64,000 bases of DNA from Sediminibacterium roseum (GTDB taxonomy: Bacteria; Bacteroidota; Bacteroidia; Chitinophagales; Chitinophagaceae), in NCBI RefSeq assembly GCF_009939005.1, contig NZ_JAACJS010000015.1, forward strand, positions 436,325 to 500,324, read 5' to 3'. Both the position numbers and the translations under genes were made by a program. Within the stretch, counting starts at the first letter, position 1. Each line of letters starts with the position of its first letter. This document shows, in pieces, positions 56,945 through 64,000 of this stretch. The notes under the pieces were generated by a model that saw only the letters and a program-made list of their open reading frames with translations, ran no database searches and was not told the DNA's origin.

Positions 56945-58065
56945 TTGAAACTGGAAAAATATTAAAAGGATTCTCTACCGCGGAATCGCGTTGGGCAAGA
57001 TTTGGGCCATACTATGCGATGTTTCCATTAGAGTTTGCTTTTAAGGTTGTTGAGAAATACTCAAAAGAAGGAGATTACATTATTGATCCCTTCGCAGGCC
57101 GGTGCAGTAGCATTTATGCAGGTGGCGTATTAGGTCGCAGCAGCCTTGGCATCGAAATTAATCCTGTCGGCTGGCTCTATGGAACCGTCAAACTTCAACC
57201 GGCGTCGAAAGAAGAAGTGATTGACCGTCTCCTGGAAATTTATGGGAAACGCAACTATTATAAGGTCGCGGCCAATAAAATGGACACATTTTACAAAATG
57301 TGTTATTGCAATGAGGTTTTGAAATTTCTTCTGGCGGCCAGAAAACACCTAGACTGGAAAAATAATGATGTGGACGCAACCTTAATGTCCATTCTTCTCA
57401 TCTACCTCCATGCAAAAATTGGAGAGGGTCTTTCTAATCAAATGAGAATGACCAAGTCTATGGGAATGAAGTATTCTGTTGATTGGTGGAGAAAAAATAA
57501 GATGACAAAACCACCTAAATTGAACCCTTGTGAGTTTATTATAAAAAAAATAAACTGGCGGTACGAAAAAGGAACTCCGTCCGTTACCGAAAGCGCTGTG
57601 GTGTTTGGTGACAGCGCACAGGAATTAATAGCTATTTCAGATAGAGCCGTACAAAATAATATTAAGTTCTCCTTACTATTTACCTCTCCCCCGTACTGTT
57701 CAATTACGGATTACCACGCAGACCAATGGCTGCGCTTGTGGCTCTTAGGCGGGCCTGAAAATCCGAAAGCGCTGAAAGAAAAACACAAGGGAAGATTTGT
57801 GAGCAAAGAGGAATACTATTCACTATTGGACGACGTTTTTGGGTTATGTGCAAAAATGATGGCGAGAAAGAGTACGGTTTACGTACGGACAGATAAACGT
57901 TCGTATACCTTAAATACAACTTTAGAAATTTTAAAAAAACATTTTCCAAAACACACAGTAAAAATCATCAAAAAACCTTTAAAAGAAAATACCAAAACAC
58001 AAACCAAATTATATGGCGATCAGTCAAAGAAACCTGGAGAGGTGGATATAATACTGACAAGATAG
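56941..58065 (+). CDS. Amino-type DNA methyltransferase
   Basis: SAM-dependent DNA methyltransferase of 374 residues. SAM motif I is DPFAGRCSSIYAG (49-61) with LGIEINP as motif II, and the catalytic motif IV is TSPPYCSITDYH (248-259), so N4-cytosine or N6-adenine methylation is expected. The order, motif I before motif IV with about 190 residues between that may hold the target recognition region, is alpha-like. No restriction endonuclease is adjacent; instead the HerA-NurA pair is coupled to it, and the phosphoribosyltransferase follows by 14 bp. It may mark self DNA. The N-terminal RWARFGPYYAMFP motif is also seen in orphan methylases of defence islands. Confidence 0.88.
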   Translation: MIETGKILKGFSTAESRWARFGPYYAMFPLEFAFKVVEKYSKEGDYIIDPFAGRCSSIYAGGVLGRSSLGIEINPVGWLYGTVKLQPASKEEVIDRLLEIYGKRNYYKVAANKMDTFYKMCYCNEVLKFLLAARKHLDWKNNDVDATLMSILLIYLHAKIGEGLSNQMRMTKSMGMKYSVDWWRKNKMTKPPKLNPCEFIIKKINWRYEKGTPSVTESAVVFGDSAQELIAISDRAVQNNIKFSLLFTSPPYCSITDYHADQWLRLWLLGGPENPKALKEKHKGRFVSKEEYYSLLDDVFGLCAKMMARKSTVYVRTDKRSYTLNTTLEILKKHFPKHTVKIIKKPLKENTKTQTKLYGDQSKKPGEVDIILTR

Positions 58066-58079
58066 TTAGATGCTCATCA

Positions 58080-59801
58080 ATGCAAGACTTACACAGAGGA
58101 AATATATCGCTAGTACCCGAATTCTTTTCACCTTCTCGATTAGAAGAAGTGAAAAAGGATTTTATTGAGTTTACCAATCAAATCAAAAAAGAGTTCGATA
58201 GCACGGTTGCCGAAAATAAAGAGGTGATCGGAAAATATAATTTTGAGGTAAAAACTGGAATCAGCTCGAAAGTCATTACTAAACTAACCCCGTCTGAGCA
58301 GAAGTTATTGAAAGAAGTTGAGAGCCGTTTTTCTTATGCACATTATTTTATCAGGGAAAATGGAAAATTAAAAAACCGGAATGAGATTTACTACTCTACG
58401 CTTTTAGATGATTCCAGGAGTTCGCAGGTGATTAACCTATGCATGTTTTTAGATACAAATTTGGCTATTCTGCAGGGGCTTCAAAGCAGCGATTTCCTCG
58501 GCGACAATTTTATATTAGCATCTATATTGGATGATATCAGATTCAAGTTCATAATTCTCTTTGAGGATATCTTGGAAAACATTTCCGAATTTACATTTGA
58601 TATCAAAGAAATAGAAAGCTTGACCGGATGCGCAATCAGCAACTACTATAATTATATCTTGGGTATTCCGCAGTTTATCATCAGTCATTCACAATTGATG
58701 CAATTTGTCAATTCTGCAAGAAAGTTCATTATTAATTATCTTGAGAAATTTAATAAAGACCTCAAACCTTTAAGAAATTATAAAGAGGCAGATATACCAC
58801 TAGACAACCTTTTATTTATAAGTAAATTAAAAAAGAACCTTCCACCCGATGAAATTCATTGGATTATTGGAATTCGATTCGGTGGCATTGAACTTCCGTT
58901 TTTGATTAAACATTTTATATATCAGCAAGCCGAAATCAAACATCTTAAAATATCTAATTATTCTCAAACTGATCAGGGTTCGAACTTAGAATCAGTCCAA
59001 CAGTTTGCAAGTGATAACAAAACAAAACTTGCGACTAGAAATATTTTAATAGTCGATGATTCGATAACTACCGCGAGGACTGCGAAAATTATAATTGATG
59101 CACTAAAGAACAATGCAAAGCATCTTTATTTTGCTTGCGTATACCACCCAGAAGCGAAGCGAATACCACAAATGAGAATGGAAGGACATGGCGGAGTTAA
59201 TATAGAGGAATTAAAGAAATGCTGTGTTTTGCGAGAGGCTAACTATACTGCTTCTGCAAACATGAGAGACTACCTCGGTAGGAATAAAAAATTTGATCTA
59301 ACAAAAGAATCAATTAAAACCCACTTGGCTAAAAATCCAGTTAGGATCAAGTTCCAACCACAGGAGGACGCGATAAAAGATTCATCTACCGTTAAAGTAT
59401 TCATTGCTTGTGACAAAGTAGTGATACCCGATCATTTTGACCCGCTATCTTTACTACGAAATTATTTTTCATCGAAGAAAGAATATGAAATAGTTGACGA
59501 CTGGATTGGTGGCGAGCAAAAACGGGTTGAAGTAATAGACGGTAAACAACAATACACTGAGATTGAGGGTAGGAATTATCTTCATGAGGCAATCAACGAT
59601 ATACACAGTTCAGATATAGTAATCCTGTATTATCCAGTTCATTCTGTATACTTGGCTCTCCTGTTTAGGATCGCTGAAGAAAAAGGAAAAGAAATATGGG
59701 TATGTTATGGAAAAAAGGAAGAGACAAGAGGATTTGACCACTATGCAAACAAAAAACTAATTCAAATTACAAGACTCAACTCGACGCTCTCAAAATTATA
59801 A
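58080..59801 (+). CDS. Phosphoribosyltransferase fused to a nucleoside-deoxyribosyltransferase-like domain
   Basis: A 573-residue protein with three parts. Residues 1-240 are a helical region with no motif I can name. Residues about 255-400 form a type I phosphoribosyltransferase-like domain: IIGIRFGGIELP and the PRPP-binding loop ILIVDDSITTART (322-334). Residues about 438-550 (VKVFIACD; then EAINDIHSSDIVILYYP and RIAEEKGKEIWVCYG) follow the strand-helix plan of nucleoside 2-deoxyribosyltransferase-like or TIR-like folds. The usual catalytic Glu of NDTs after the 'aD' strand is not evident, so this domain may bind rather than cut nucleotides. Last tightly spaced gene of the herA operon. Confidence 0.7.
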   Translation: MQDLHRGNISLVPEFFSPSRLEEVKKDFIEFTNQIKKEFDSTVAENKEVIGKYNFEVKTGISSKVITKLTPSEQKLLKEVESRFSYAHYFIRENGKLKNRNEIYYSTLLDDSRSSQVINLCMFLDTNLAILQGLQSSDFLGDNFILASILDDIRFKFIILFEDILENISEFTFDIKEIESLTGCAISNYYNYILGIPQFIISHSQLMQFVNSARKFIINYLEKFNKDLKPLRNYKEADIPLDNLLFISKLKKNLPPDEIHWIIGIRFGGIELPFLIKHFIYQQAEIKHLKISNYSQTDQGSNLESVQQFASDNKTKLATRNILIVDDSITTARTAKIIIDALKNNAKHLYFACVYHPEAKRIPQMRMEGHGGVNIEELKKCCVLREANYTASANMRDYLGRNKKFDLTKESIKTHLAKNPVRIKFQPQEDAIKDSSTVKVFIACDKVVIPDHFDPLSLLRNYFSSKKEYEIVDDWIGGEQKRVEVIDGKQQYTEIEGRNYLHEAINDIHSSDIVILYYPVHSVYLALLFRIAEEKGKEIWVCYGKKEETRGFDHYANKKLIQITRLNSTLSKL

Positions 59802-60044
59802 TGTCGGGTTAAACTGGATTGCAGGAAAGAAAAGTGCTTACATGGGTAAGGGCTTGGCGTATTTGATGCATAAAATTAAATTCTGCGATGGTAACCTGGT
59901 AAAGTAAGTTAGTTAAAGTCAGGGCCTGGTACTTTTTTATTTCTAAGCAAGAGCAGTTGTAAAGGTTTTTGTATTTTAGTTTATAAACGACTGACGATTA
60001 GGGGTTTATTTTGTAATAAATGGAAACCAGCGAATACTTAACTA

Positions 60045-60551
60045 ATGGGCACAACGATAATAACTGGGTTTTGGACATTTTTCTGCAACCCTAAATACTG
60101 GGCGGTGGATGACTTCCTAAGAACGCACCGCATTGGTGCAAAAAGTGAATACCGGATCACAACTTGGCAGAAGGACTTTTTTGAGAAGGGGCAACTAGGT
60201 GTTATCCGCGTAGGTTTTGATTCCCGTAATTCGTCTGAATTGAACGGCAGAATGCGTTTGGAGCGTGGAGTATATGCGGTTGTGGAAGTGACGGGGAAAG
60301 CTTTGCCTTTTGGGAAGTCTAAATCAAATTTCAAGATTGACCATCAACAAAATGAAAAAGAACGGTTTTCAGTGCCGGTCAGATATATTCGCAACTACAT
60401 CAATCACCCGATCTTACTGACCTCTATTGAGGGCGATCGACTAATCTCTTTGGATCGATACTTGGTGAAGGGGATTCAAGCAGCATCAATGCCGCTTCAT
60501 GAAGATGCTTTCAATCGCATTTTATTGTACGGCGAAGAAGGAGGGGCTTAG
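60045..60551 (+). CDS. EVE-domain protein
   Basis: A 168-residue protein made almost entirely of an EVE domain, a PUA/YTH-like fold that reads modified bases. FWTFFCNPKYWAVDDFLR, the YRITTWQKDFFEKGQLGVI block and RLERGVYAVVEVTGKA follow the family order, with the aromatic residues expected for a base-binding cage. It is 244 bp after the herA operon on the same strand, with a gap long enough for its own promoter. EVE proteins often occur in defence islands, typically next to nucleases that cut modified DNA, so recognising the neighbour's methylation is plausible. That link is inferred from position. Confidence 0.85.
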   Translation: MGTTIITGFWTFFCNPKYWAVDDFLRTHRIGAKSEYRITTWQKDFFEKGQLGVIRVGFDSRNSSELNGRMRLERGVYAVVEVTGKALPFGKSKSNFKIDHQQNEKERFSVPVRYIRNYINHPILLTSIEGDRLISLDRYLVKGIQAASMPLHEDAFNRILLYGEEGGA

Positions 60552-60557
60552 GTGGGA

Positions 60558-61124
60558 CTAACTAACCAGAATTGCCCTACCCAGTTTAGAACGGAATTTT
60601 ACACAGTTTGCTTCGCTATCATCGATTAAAATGCAGTTTTCGAAATTATCAAGAGAATACTCGCGCAAAATATTTTCAAAAAGAGATTCAGTATCGTTTT
60701 TCAAAGCACCTAGTTTGTGCGACAAAAAGAGACGATCAAAATGGCTTTCGAGTTGATATTCTGTAACAATATGATCAAACAGGGAAAAATTATCGGAGGC
60801 CAACACCTTTTTTGCATTTGGAAAAATGGCCTGAATTGAGGCTAGCAGTTCAAAATCAGGTCGGTAACAGTCCATATCTTTCATGAACATTTCTACAATA
60901 AATGACTCTTCAATGGGTTCACCTCTTTGAGAAAGTTCGGAGATGGAATATCTACCGCGCATAAGATCGTTTAGCAACTCTGGATTATCGAATACCATAT
61001 CACACCAGATTTTGAGCGCCTTACTTTCTTTCGACTGACGACACCAATAAAAGTTTGGCGACAGAACACCAAACCAGTCAATTACCACCAGTTCGATTTG
61101 ATTACGCTTTAGAAATTTGCTCAT
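60558..61124 (-). CDS. HAD-family protein with altered first motif
   Basis: A 188-residue HAD-superfamily protein. Motif I is VVIDWFGVLS: the nucleophile Asp16 is there, but the second Asp (normally two residues on) is Phe18. Motif II is VLASDN (Ser), the motif III lysine lies in LSHKLGALKND, and motif IV is LIDDSEANC. The missing acid/base Asp is unusual for a phosphatase and recalls dehalogenase-type members, or it points to a non-catalytic binder. The helical cap lies between motifs I and II. It overlaps the TrpF-like gene by 23 bp, so the two are coupled. It converges with the EVE gene. Confidence 0.8.
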   Translation of the reverse strand: MSKFLKRNQIELVVIDWFGVLSPNFYWCRQSKESKALKIWCDMVFDNPELLNDLMRGRYSISELSQRGEPIEESFIVEMFMKDMDCYRPDFELLASIQAIFPNAKKVLASDNFSLFDHIVTEYQLESHFDRLFLSHKLGALKNDTESLFENILREYSLDNFENCILIDDSEANCVKFRSKLGRAILVS

Positions 61125-62412
61125 GGATCGCAGGTAGTTTAGTCCAATCGGAAATTACTTCCTTCCCGATTATGTAGTTGAAATCTCTTCCAAGCCTTTG
61201 TTGAAACATTTTGACAAATTCAATGTTCAGGTTTCGATCGAGCCACACTTCTTTGTCCTTAAATTTATCTTCGTGCCGTTTGTAGACTTCTATGAAGGAT
61301 TCGATGTTTTGTTTTTTTTCTGGCGGAGGAACAACAATTGAAATGAAATCGCATTCAATAAAGCGTTCAAAAAAAAGATCCAAGTCTTTGTAGAACACCG
61401 AAGGAATTACTTTTAAAACTGAATCATTGAATTTTTCTTCATAGCCATGTTTCCGTTGACTGGTGAACAAACTACAATCAATTTCAGGAAAAAATTGCAG
61501 AAACACATGGGTTAACGAAAGGCTATATTTTTTATAAAAGTCCGCAATTTGTTCACGCAATTTCTCATTCGAATTCAAAAAAAAATGAATTGAATGTGGC
61601 AGTTGCGATAAAAACCTTTCTTTTTCTTCAATTCCGCATTTTGTTGTATCAAAGTTGGGGTACAATGAGGTATCGGAATAATCGAGGTGATAATCCAGAT
61701 TGGGATCCACAAAATACCGGCCTATATTTTTCATCTGAGTCAACGGAATATCTGTAAGGCTCACAGAGAAAGACCTTGTTCTCGGAAACTTAAGCACATC
61801 CACTAAATTTTCAAGGCTGCGAAAATTGAGTAGATTGCCGCTTCTAAATAAACTCTGCACATCAAATCCTGCAGTTCCCACCTTTGCAAGTTCACGCACC
61901 CTTTTCGGATTGATGCCACCAGCTAGTAGGGTTTTGCTTAACAAGCTCGGCGGTATATTCTTCAGATGTTTATAAGCGCTTGCCTCACCAGTCCCGCCGC
62001 GATAGTTTGTATCATATACGACCCAATCCAAAAGTTGGTCCATTTGTGCAAAGTTAGGCGACGATTCTTCGTCACTCAAAACGCCAAACAGCGATAATTT
62101 CGGATTCGTTTGTTTAATTGTTTGAACCAATTCTGCGTTGAATGGGTAGTGGAATTGAATGCCGGCAGGCTGATAAAGAGCGATCACTTCTTGAAGAGTT
62201 ACTAGATCATTGATGTAAGTGACAATAATCACCTTCCCATTTTGCGCCTTTATATCCTGTACTAATTGAAAACGTTTACCAATATCTTTTTTGTAGATGA
62301 CATGCACACCGAAAAAATCAGCTTTCTGCTTGAGCGCAAAACTGGCAAATGCGATCGAATCGATCTTGCATACTTTTAGTATTTTTTGGTCTTTCATGGA
62401 TATTGGAATCAT
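61102..62412 (-). CDS. TrpF-like isomerase with an extra C-terminal domain
   Basis: Residues 1-215 follow the phosphoribosylanthranilate isomerase (TrpF) barrel: KVCKID with Cys15 at the catalytic position, ADFFGVHVI, GIQFHYP, YDTNYRGGTG with Asp134 as the second catalytic residue, LLAGGINPKRV and GFDVQSLFR. Both TrpF catalytic residues are thus kept. Residues 216-436 are an extra region of similar size with EVWLDRNLNIEFVKMF at its end; I cannot assign it. No trp genes are near, so this is unlikely to be the tryptophan enzyme; an Amadori-type rearrangement of another phosphoribosyl-amine is possible. The start ATG at 62412 overlaps the upstream gene (ATGA). Confidence 0.75.
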   Translation of the reverse strand: MIPISMKDQKILKVCKIDSIAFASFALKQKADFFGVHVIYKKDIGKRFQLVQDIKAQNGKVIIVTYINDLVTLQEVIALYQPAGIQFHYPFNAELVQTIKQTNPKLSLFGVLSDEESSPNFAQMDQLLDWVVYDTNYRGGTGEASAYKHLKNIPPSLLSKTLLAGGINPKRVRELAKVGTAGFDVQSLFRSGNLLNFRSLENLVDVLKFPRTRSFSVSLTDIPLTQMKNIGRYFVDPNLDYHLDYSDTSLYPNFDTTKCGIEEKERFLSQLPHSIHFFLNSNEKLREQIADFYKKYSLSLTHVFLQFFPEIDCSLFTSQRKHGYEEKFNDSVLKVIPSVFYKDLDLFFERFIECDFISIVVPPPEKKQNIESFIEVYKRHEDKFKDKEVWLDRNLNIEFVKMFQQRLGRDFNYIIGKEVISDWTKLPAIHEQISKA

Positions 62413-62963
62413 TTAACTAATACACAATACGGAAATACCAACTCGCTTTCATATTCAATTCGTGCAGGCGCAGGTGGACAATCTCTTGGTTCATATTGTG
62501 CGCAACTTTTGTCCGCTCTAAAACGCAGATGCTCATTCAAATATTTTCCTTTCCGCTGGCCTAACATGGATCTGTATTGCGACAAATCAAGATCATAGTT
62601 CACCTCTTTCAGGCCTTTCGCAACAAAAGCAAATTTACTTCCCACCAATAAAACCTCTGGGTGTAGGTTTACCCAATCGTAGCCGTTTTCTGATAAAAAC
62701 TCCGATTTTAGTAGCGCTGATGAGAAATCCGATTTTGTCGTTATAAAGAGCAGCTTGATGGTCGCTGCACCCTGCTTTTGTGCCTGGTCAACAAACCGAC
62801 GGACTTTGCCAGGATGGCAAAACGCTCCCCCATATCCGAAATAAAACACACCGACTTTGTTTTCTTCGTTGGTTTTTATCTGGATAATTTCATCCAGGCC
62901 GTAGCCACAAAAAGGGCCGACCTTCATTACGATGATAAATTCCTTGTCTTTTGTGATTTCCAT
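62409..62963 (-). CDS. Unrecognised 184-residue protein in the TrpF-like operon
   Basis: I do not recognise this protein. It is globular and soluble, with a strand-rich core (FIIVMKVGPFCGYGLDEII; VGVFYFGYGGAFCHPGKV; AATIKLLFITTKSDF). Two Cys-containing turns, PFCGYG (about 18) and AFCHPG (about 48), are spaced so that they could bind a metal or form an active site. The C-terminal end is Cys/Pro-rich (CAQYEPRDCPPAPARIEYE). It is coupled to the TrpF-like gene by a 4-bp overlap and lies 35 bp after the Rossmann-like gene, so it belongs to that operon. Confidence 0.65.
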   Translation of the reverse strand: MEITKDKEFIIVMKVGPFCGYGLDEIIQIKTNEENKVGVFYFGYGGAFCHPGKVRRFVDQAQKQGAATIKLLFITTKSDFSSALLKSEFLSENGYDWVNLHPEVLLVGSKFAFVAKGLKEVNYDLDLSQYRSMLGQRKGKYLNEHLRFRADKSCAQYEPRDCPPAPARIEYESELVFPYCVLVK

Positions 62964-62998
62964 GCAAATAGTTGAAGCGCTAACGCGACATCGCTAAT

Positions 62999-64000
62999 TT
63001 ATTTAATTTTGAACAGATACGTCTTATTTAATCCTAAGGAATAGACACTGGAATATTGAAAAGACGATTCCTGGACGATTTCACAGCCGAATCCGGCCTC
63101 CTGCAGCCTTTTGCATAACAGATAACACCCTACAATTAAGGGTTTGGGGCCAAAAGGAGCAAAAAGAACCAAATATCCGGCACGCTCTGATTGTTCAACC
63201 CTATCAATAATGTGATTAACAACATCTTCCAGTTTACGAAATCCATCCTGAATCGAAAAATGGTTGACTACATTGTTTCTCCATTCCTTATATGCCTCCC
63301 CAAGCAAATTGATATTACCTGCTATAGCGTCATAGGAACTCATCGGTTCGCGTCTACGCATATAAACAAATAAGTACTGCTCAAAGTTGTTGTATCTTGC
63401 CACTTGGTCAGCAATAAGCTGCCCGCTATAGCCAAGATCGCTTGGAAAAGTTATCAAAGTCCCTTGCACATACTTATCAATCAATTTATTGATCGATTCA
63501 TGATTGAGAATACCTTTCATCTCACCAATAGCTTGTGGGTATCTGATTTTTGGATAACTGTTGGGGCTTGAATAAGCCATTGAAAAATCTGACAATTTTT
63601 CGTCTCCCAAAAATTCCTCACAAACATGAACAACAACAGATTTTGGGATGCATGAAATATCAAAAATGACATTATCCCCATCTTTGAGATAATCATTTTT
63701 CAAATGCAAAATCTTCATAGGTGTATACCTATCGGGGTACGCGATTTCAACTACATTGTAATTAATTCCGGCGGCTTTGAGCCTCTCAACAGACTTATTG
63801 AACAAATTAATTTTCAAATCATCAAGGATATCTATTTTATAACTGTGCGATTGCAACTTGATCACCACAACTCGAAAATTCTTTTTTGAAAGTTTTAGGA
63901 TCTCTTCCAGAAAGCCGATCGAACGATCTTCATAATTCGGAGAAATAAAGAATAAATACGACTTGTTGATATCGATTTGATAATCAAGTTGTTCAATATC
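62999..64000 (-). CDS. Rossmann-like protein, N-terminus beyond the right edge
   Basis: Partial: the frame stays open to the window edge, so the start lies outside; 333 residues are visible. The first part shows alternating strands and helices (SYLFFISPNYEDRSIGFLE; FRVVVIKLQS; DGDNVIFDISCIPKSVVVHV), like a Rossmann or CARF-type nucleotide-binding fold. A second half (about 185 on) has SDLGYSGQLIADQVARYN, a helical linker, and YLVLFAPFGPKPLIVG. I know no family that fits. An internal GTG at 63868 could be mistaken for the start, but coding sequence clearly continues upstream. It is the first visible gene of the HAD/TrpF-like operon. Confidence 0.6.
   Translation of the reverse strand, partial: DIEQLDYQIDINKSYLFFISPNYEDRSIGFLEEILKLSKKNFRVVVIKLQSHSYKIDILDDLKINLFNKSVERLKAAGINYNVVEIAYPDRYTPMKILHLKNDYLKDGDNVIFDISCIPKSVVVHVCEEFLGDEKLSDFSMAYSSPNSYPKIRYPQAIGEMKGILNHESINKLIDKYVQGTLITFPSDLGYSGQLIADQVARYNNFEQYLFVYMRRREPMSSYDAIAGNINLLGEAYKEWRNNVVNHFSIQDGFRKLEDVVNHIIDRVEQSERAGYLVLFAPFGPKPLIVGCYLLCKRLQEAGFGCEIVQESSFQYSSVYSLGLNKTYLFKIK

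Overview
The window looks like a chromosomal segment of a Bacteroidota bacterium, most likely of the Chitinophagaceae/Sphingobacteriia side. The reasons are: the order tRNA-Thr, tRNA-Tyr, tRNA-Gly, tRNA-Thr, tuf, tRNA-Trp, secE, nusG; promoters of the TTTG / TAnnTTTG type with no recognisable Shine-Dalgarno boxes; many lipoproteins; an OmpH-like chaperone; a protein pairing an MG2-like region with a TonB-plug-like region; and a short S21. Most of it is housekeeping sequence; two stretches, 27.2-34.5 kb and 51.4-64.0 kb, are accessory.

Layout. 0-13.8 kb: an M28 peptidase (cut by the left edge), a lone receiver-domain protein, surface-polysaccharide genes (GT2 glycosyltransferase, FkbM methyltransferase, Gfo/Idh/MocA oxidoreductase, initiating sugar-phosphate transferase, FemAB-like protein), ispD, an isoaspartyl peptidase, and an APC transporter / heptose-phosphate kinase / TPR-like operon, then ompH. 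13.9-38.1 kb: the rpoC-rpoB, rplL-rplJ-rplA-rplK and nusG-secE-tRNA-tuf-tRNA cluster, all on the minus strand. This normally continuous block is cut in two places. An M13 peptidase sits between rplL and rpoB, and about 7 kb of lipoprotein, Tae4/Tai4-like effector/immunity and zincin genes sit between nusG and rplK. Each resulting segment has its own promoter and/or terminator. Palindromic REP-like repeats are scattered through the cluster, including an array of about eight units in front of secE and three 125-bp tandem repeats between two tRNA genes.

38.1-51.1 kb: hpf, xerC, rpsU, ribE, an HscA-type Hsp70, tyrS, several hydrolases, and the divergent cyanophycin pair cphB/cphA separated by a long perfect inverted repeat. 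51.3 kb: tRNA-Gln with its own promoter and terminator marks the end of the ordinary chromosome.

51.6-64.0 kb: a visibly A+T-richer island. It has a large serine recombinase, then a tightly packed plus-strand operon of a HerA ATPase, a NurA nuclease, an amino-type DNA methyltransferase and a phosphoribosyltransferase fused to a nucleoside-deoxyribosyltransferase-like domain, followed by an EVE-domain protein. Facing it is a minus-strand operon of a Rossmann-like protein (cut by the right edge), an unrecognised 184-residue protein, a TrpF-like isomerase with an extra C-terminal domain, and a HAD-family protein. Together they combine DNA end processing, DNA methylation and a possible phosphoribosyl-amine pathway. 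I do not recognise this combination as a named defence system; it is the best candidate here for something undescribed.
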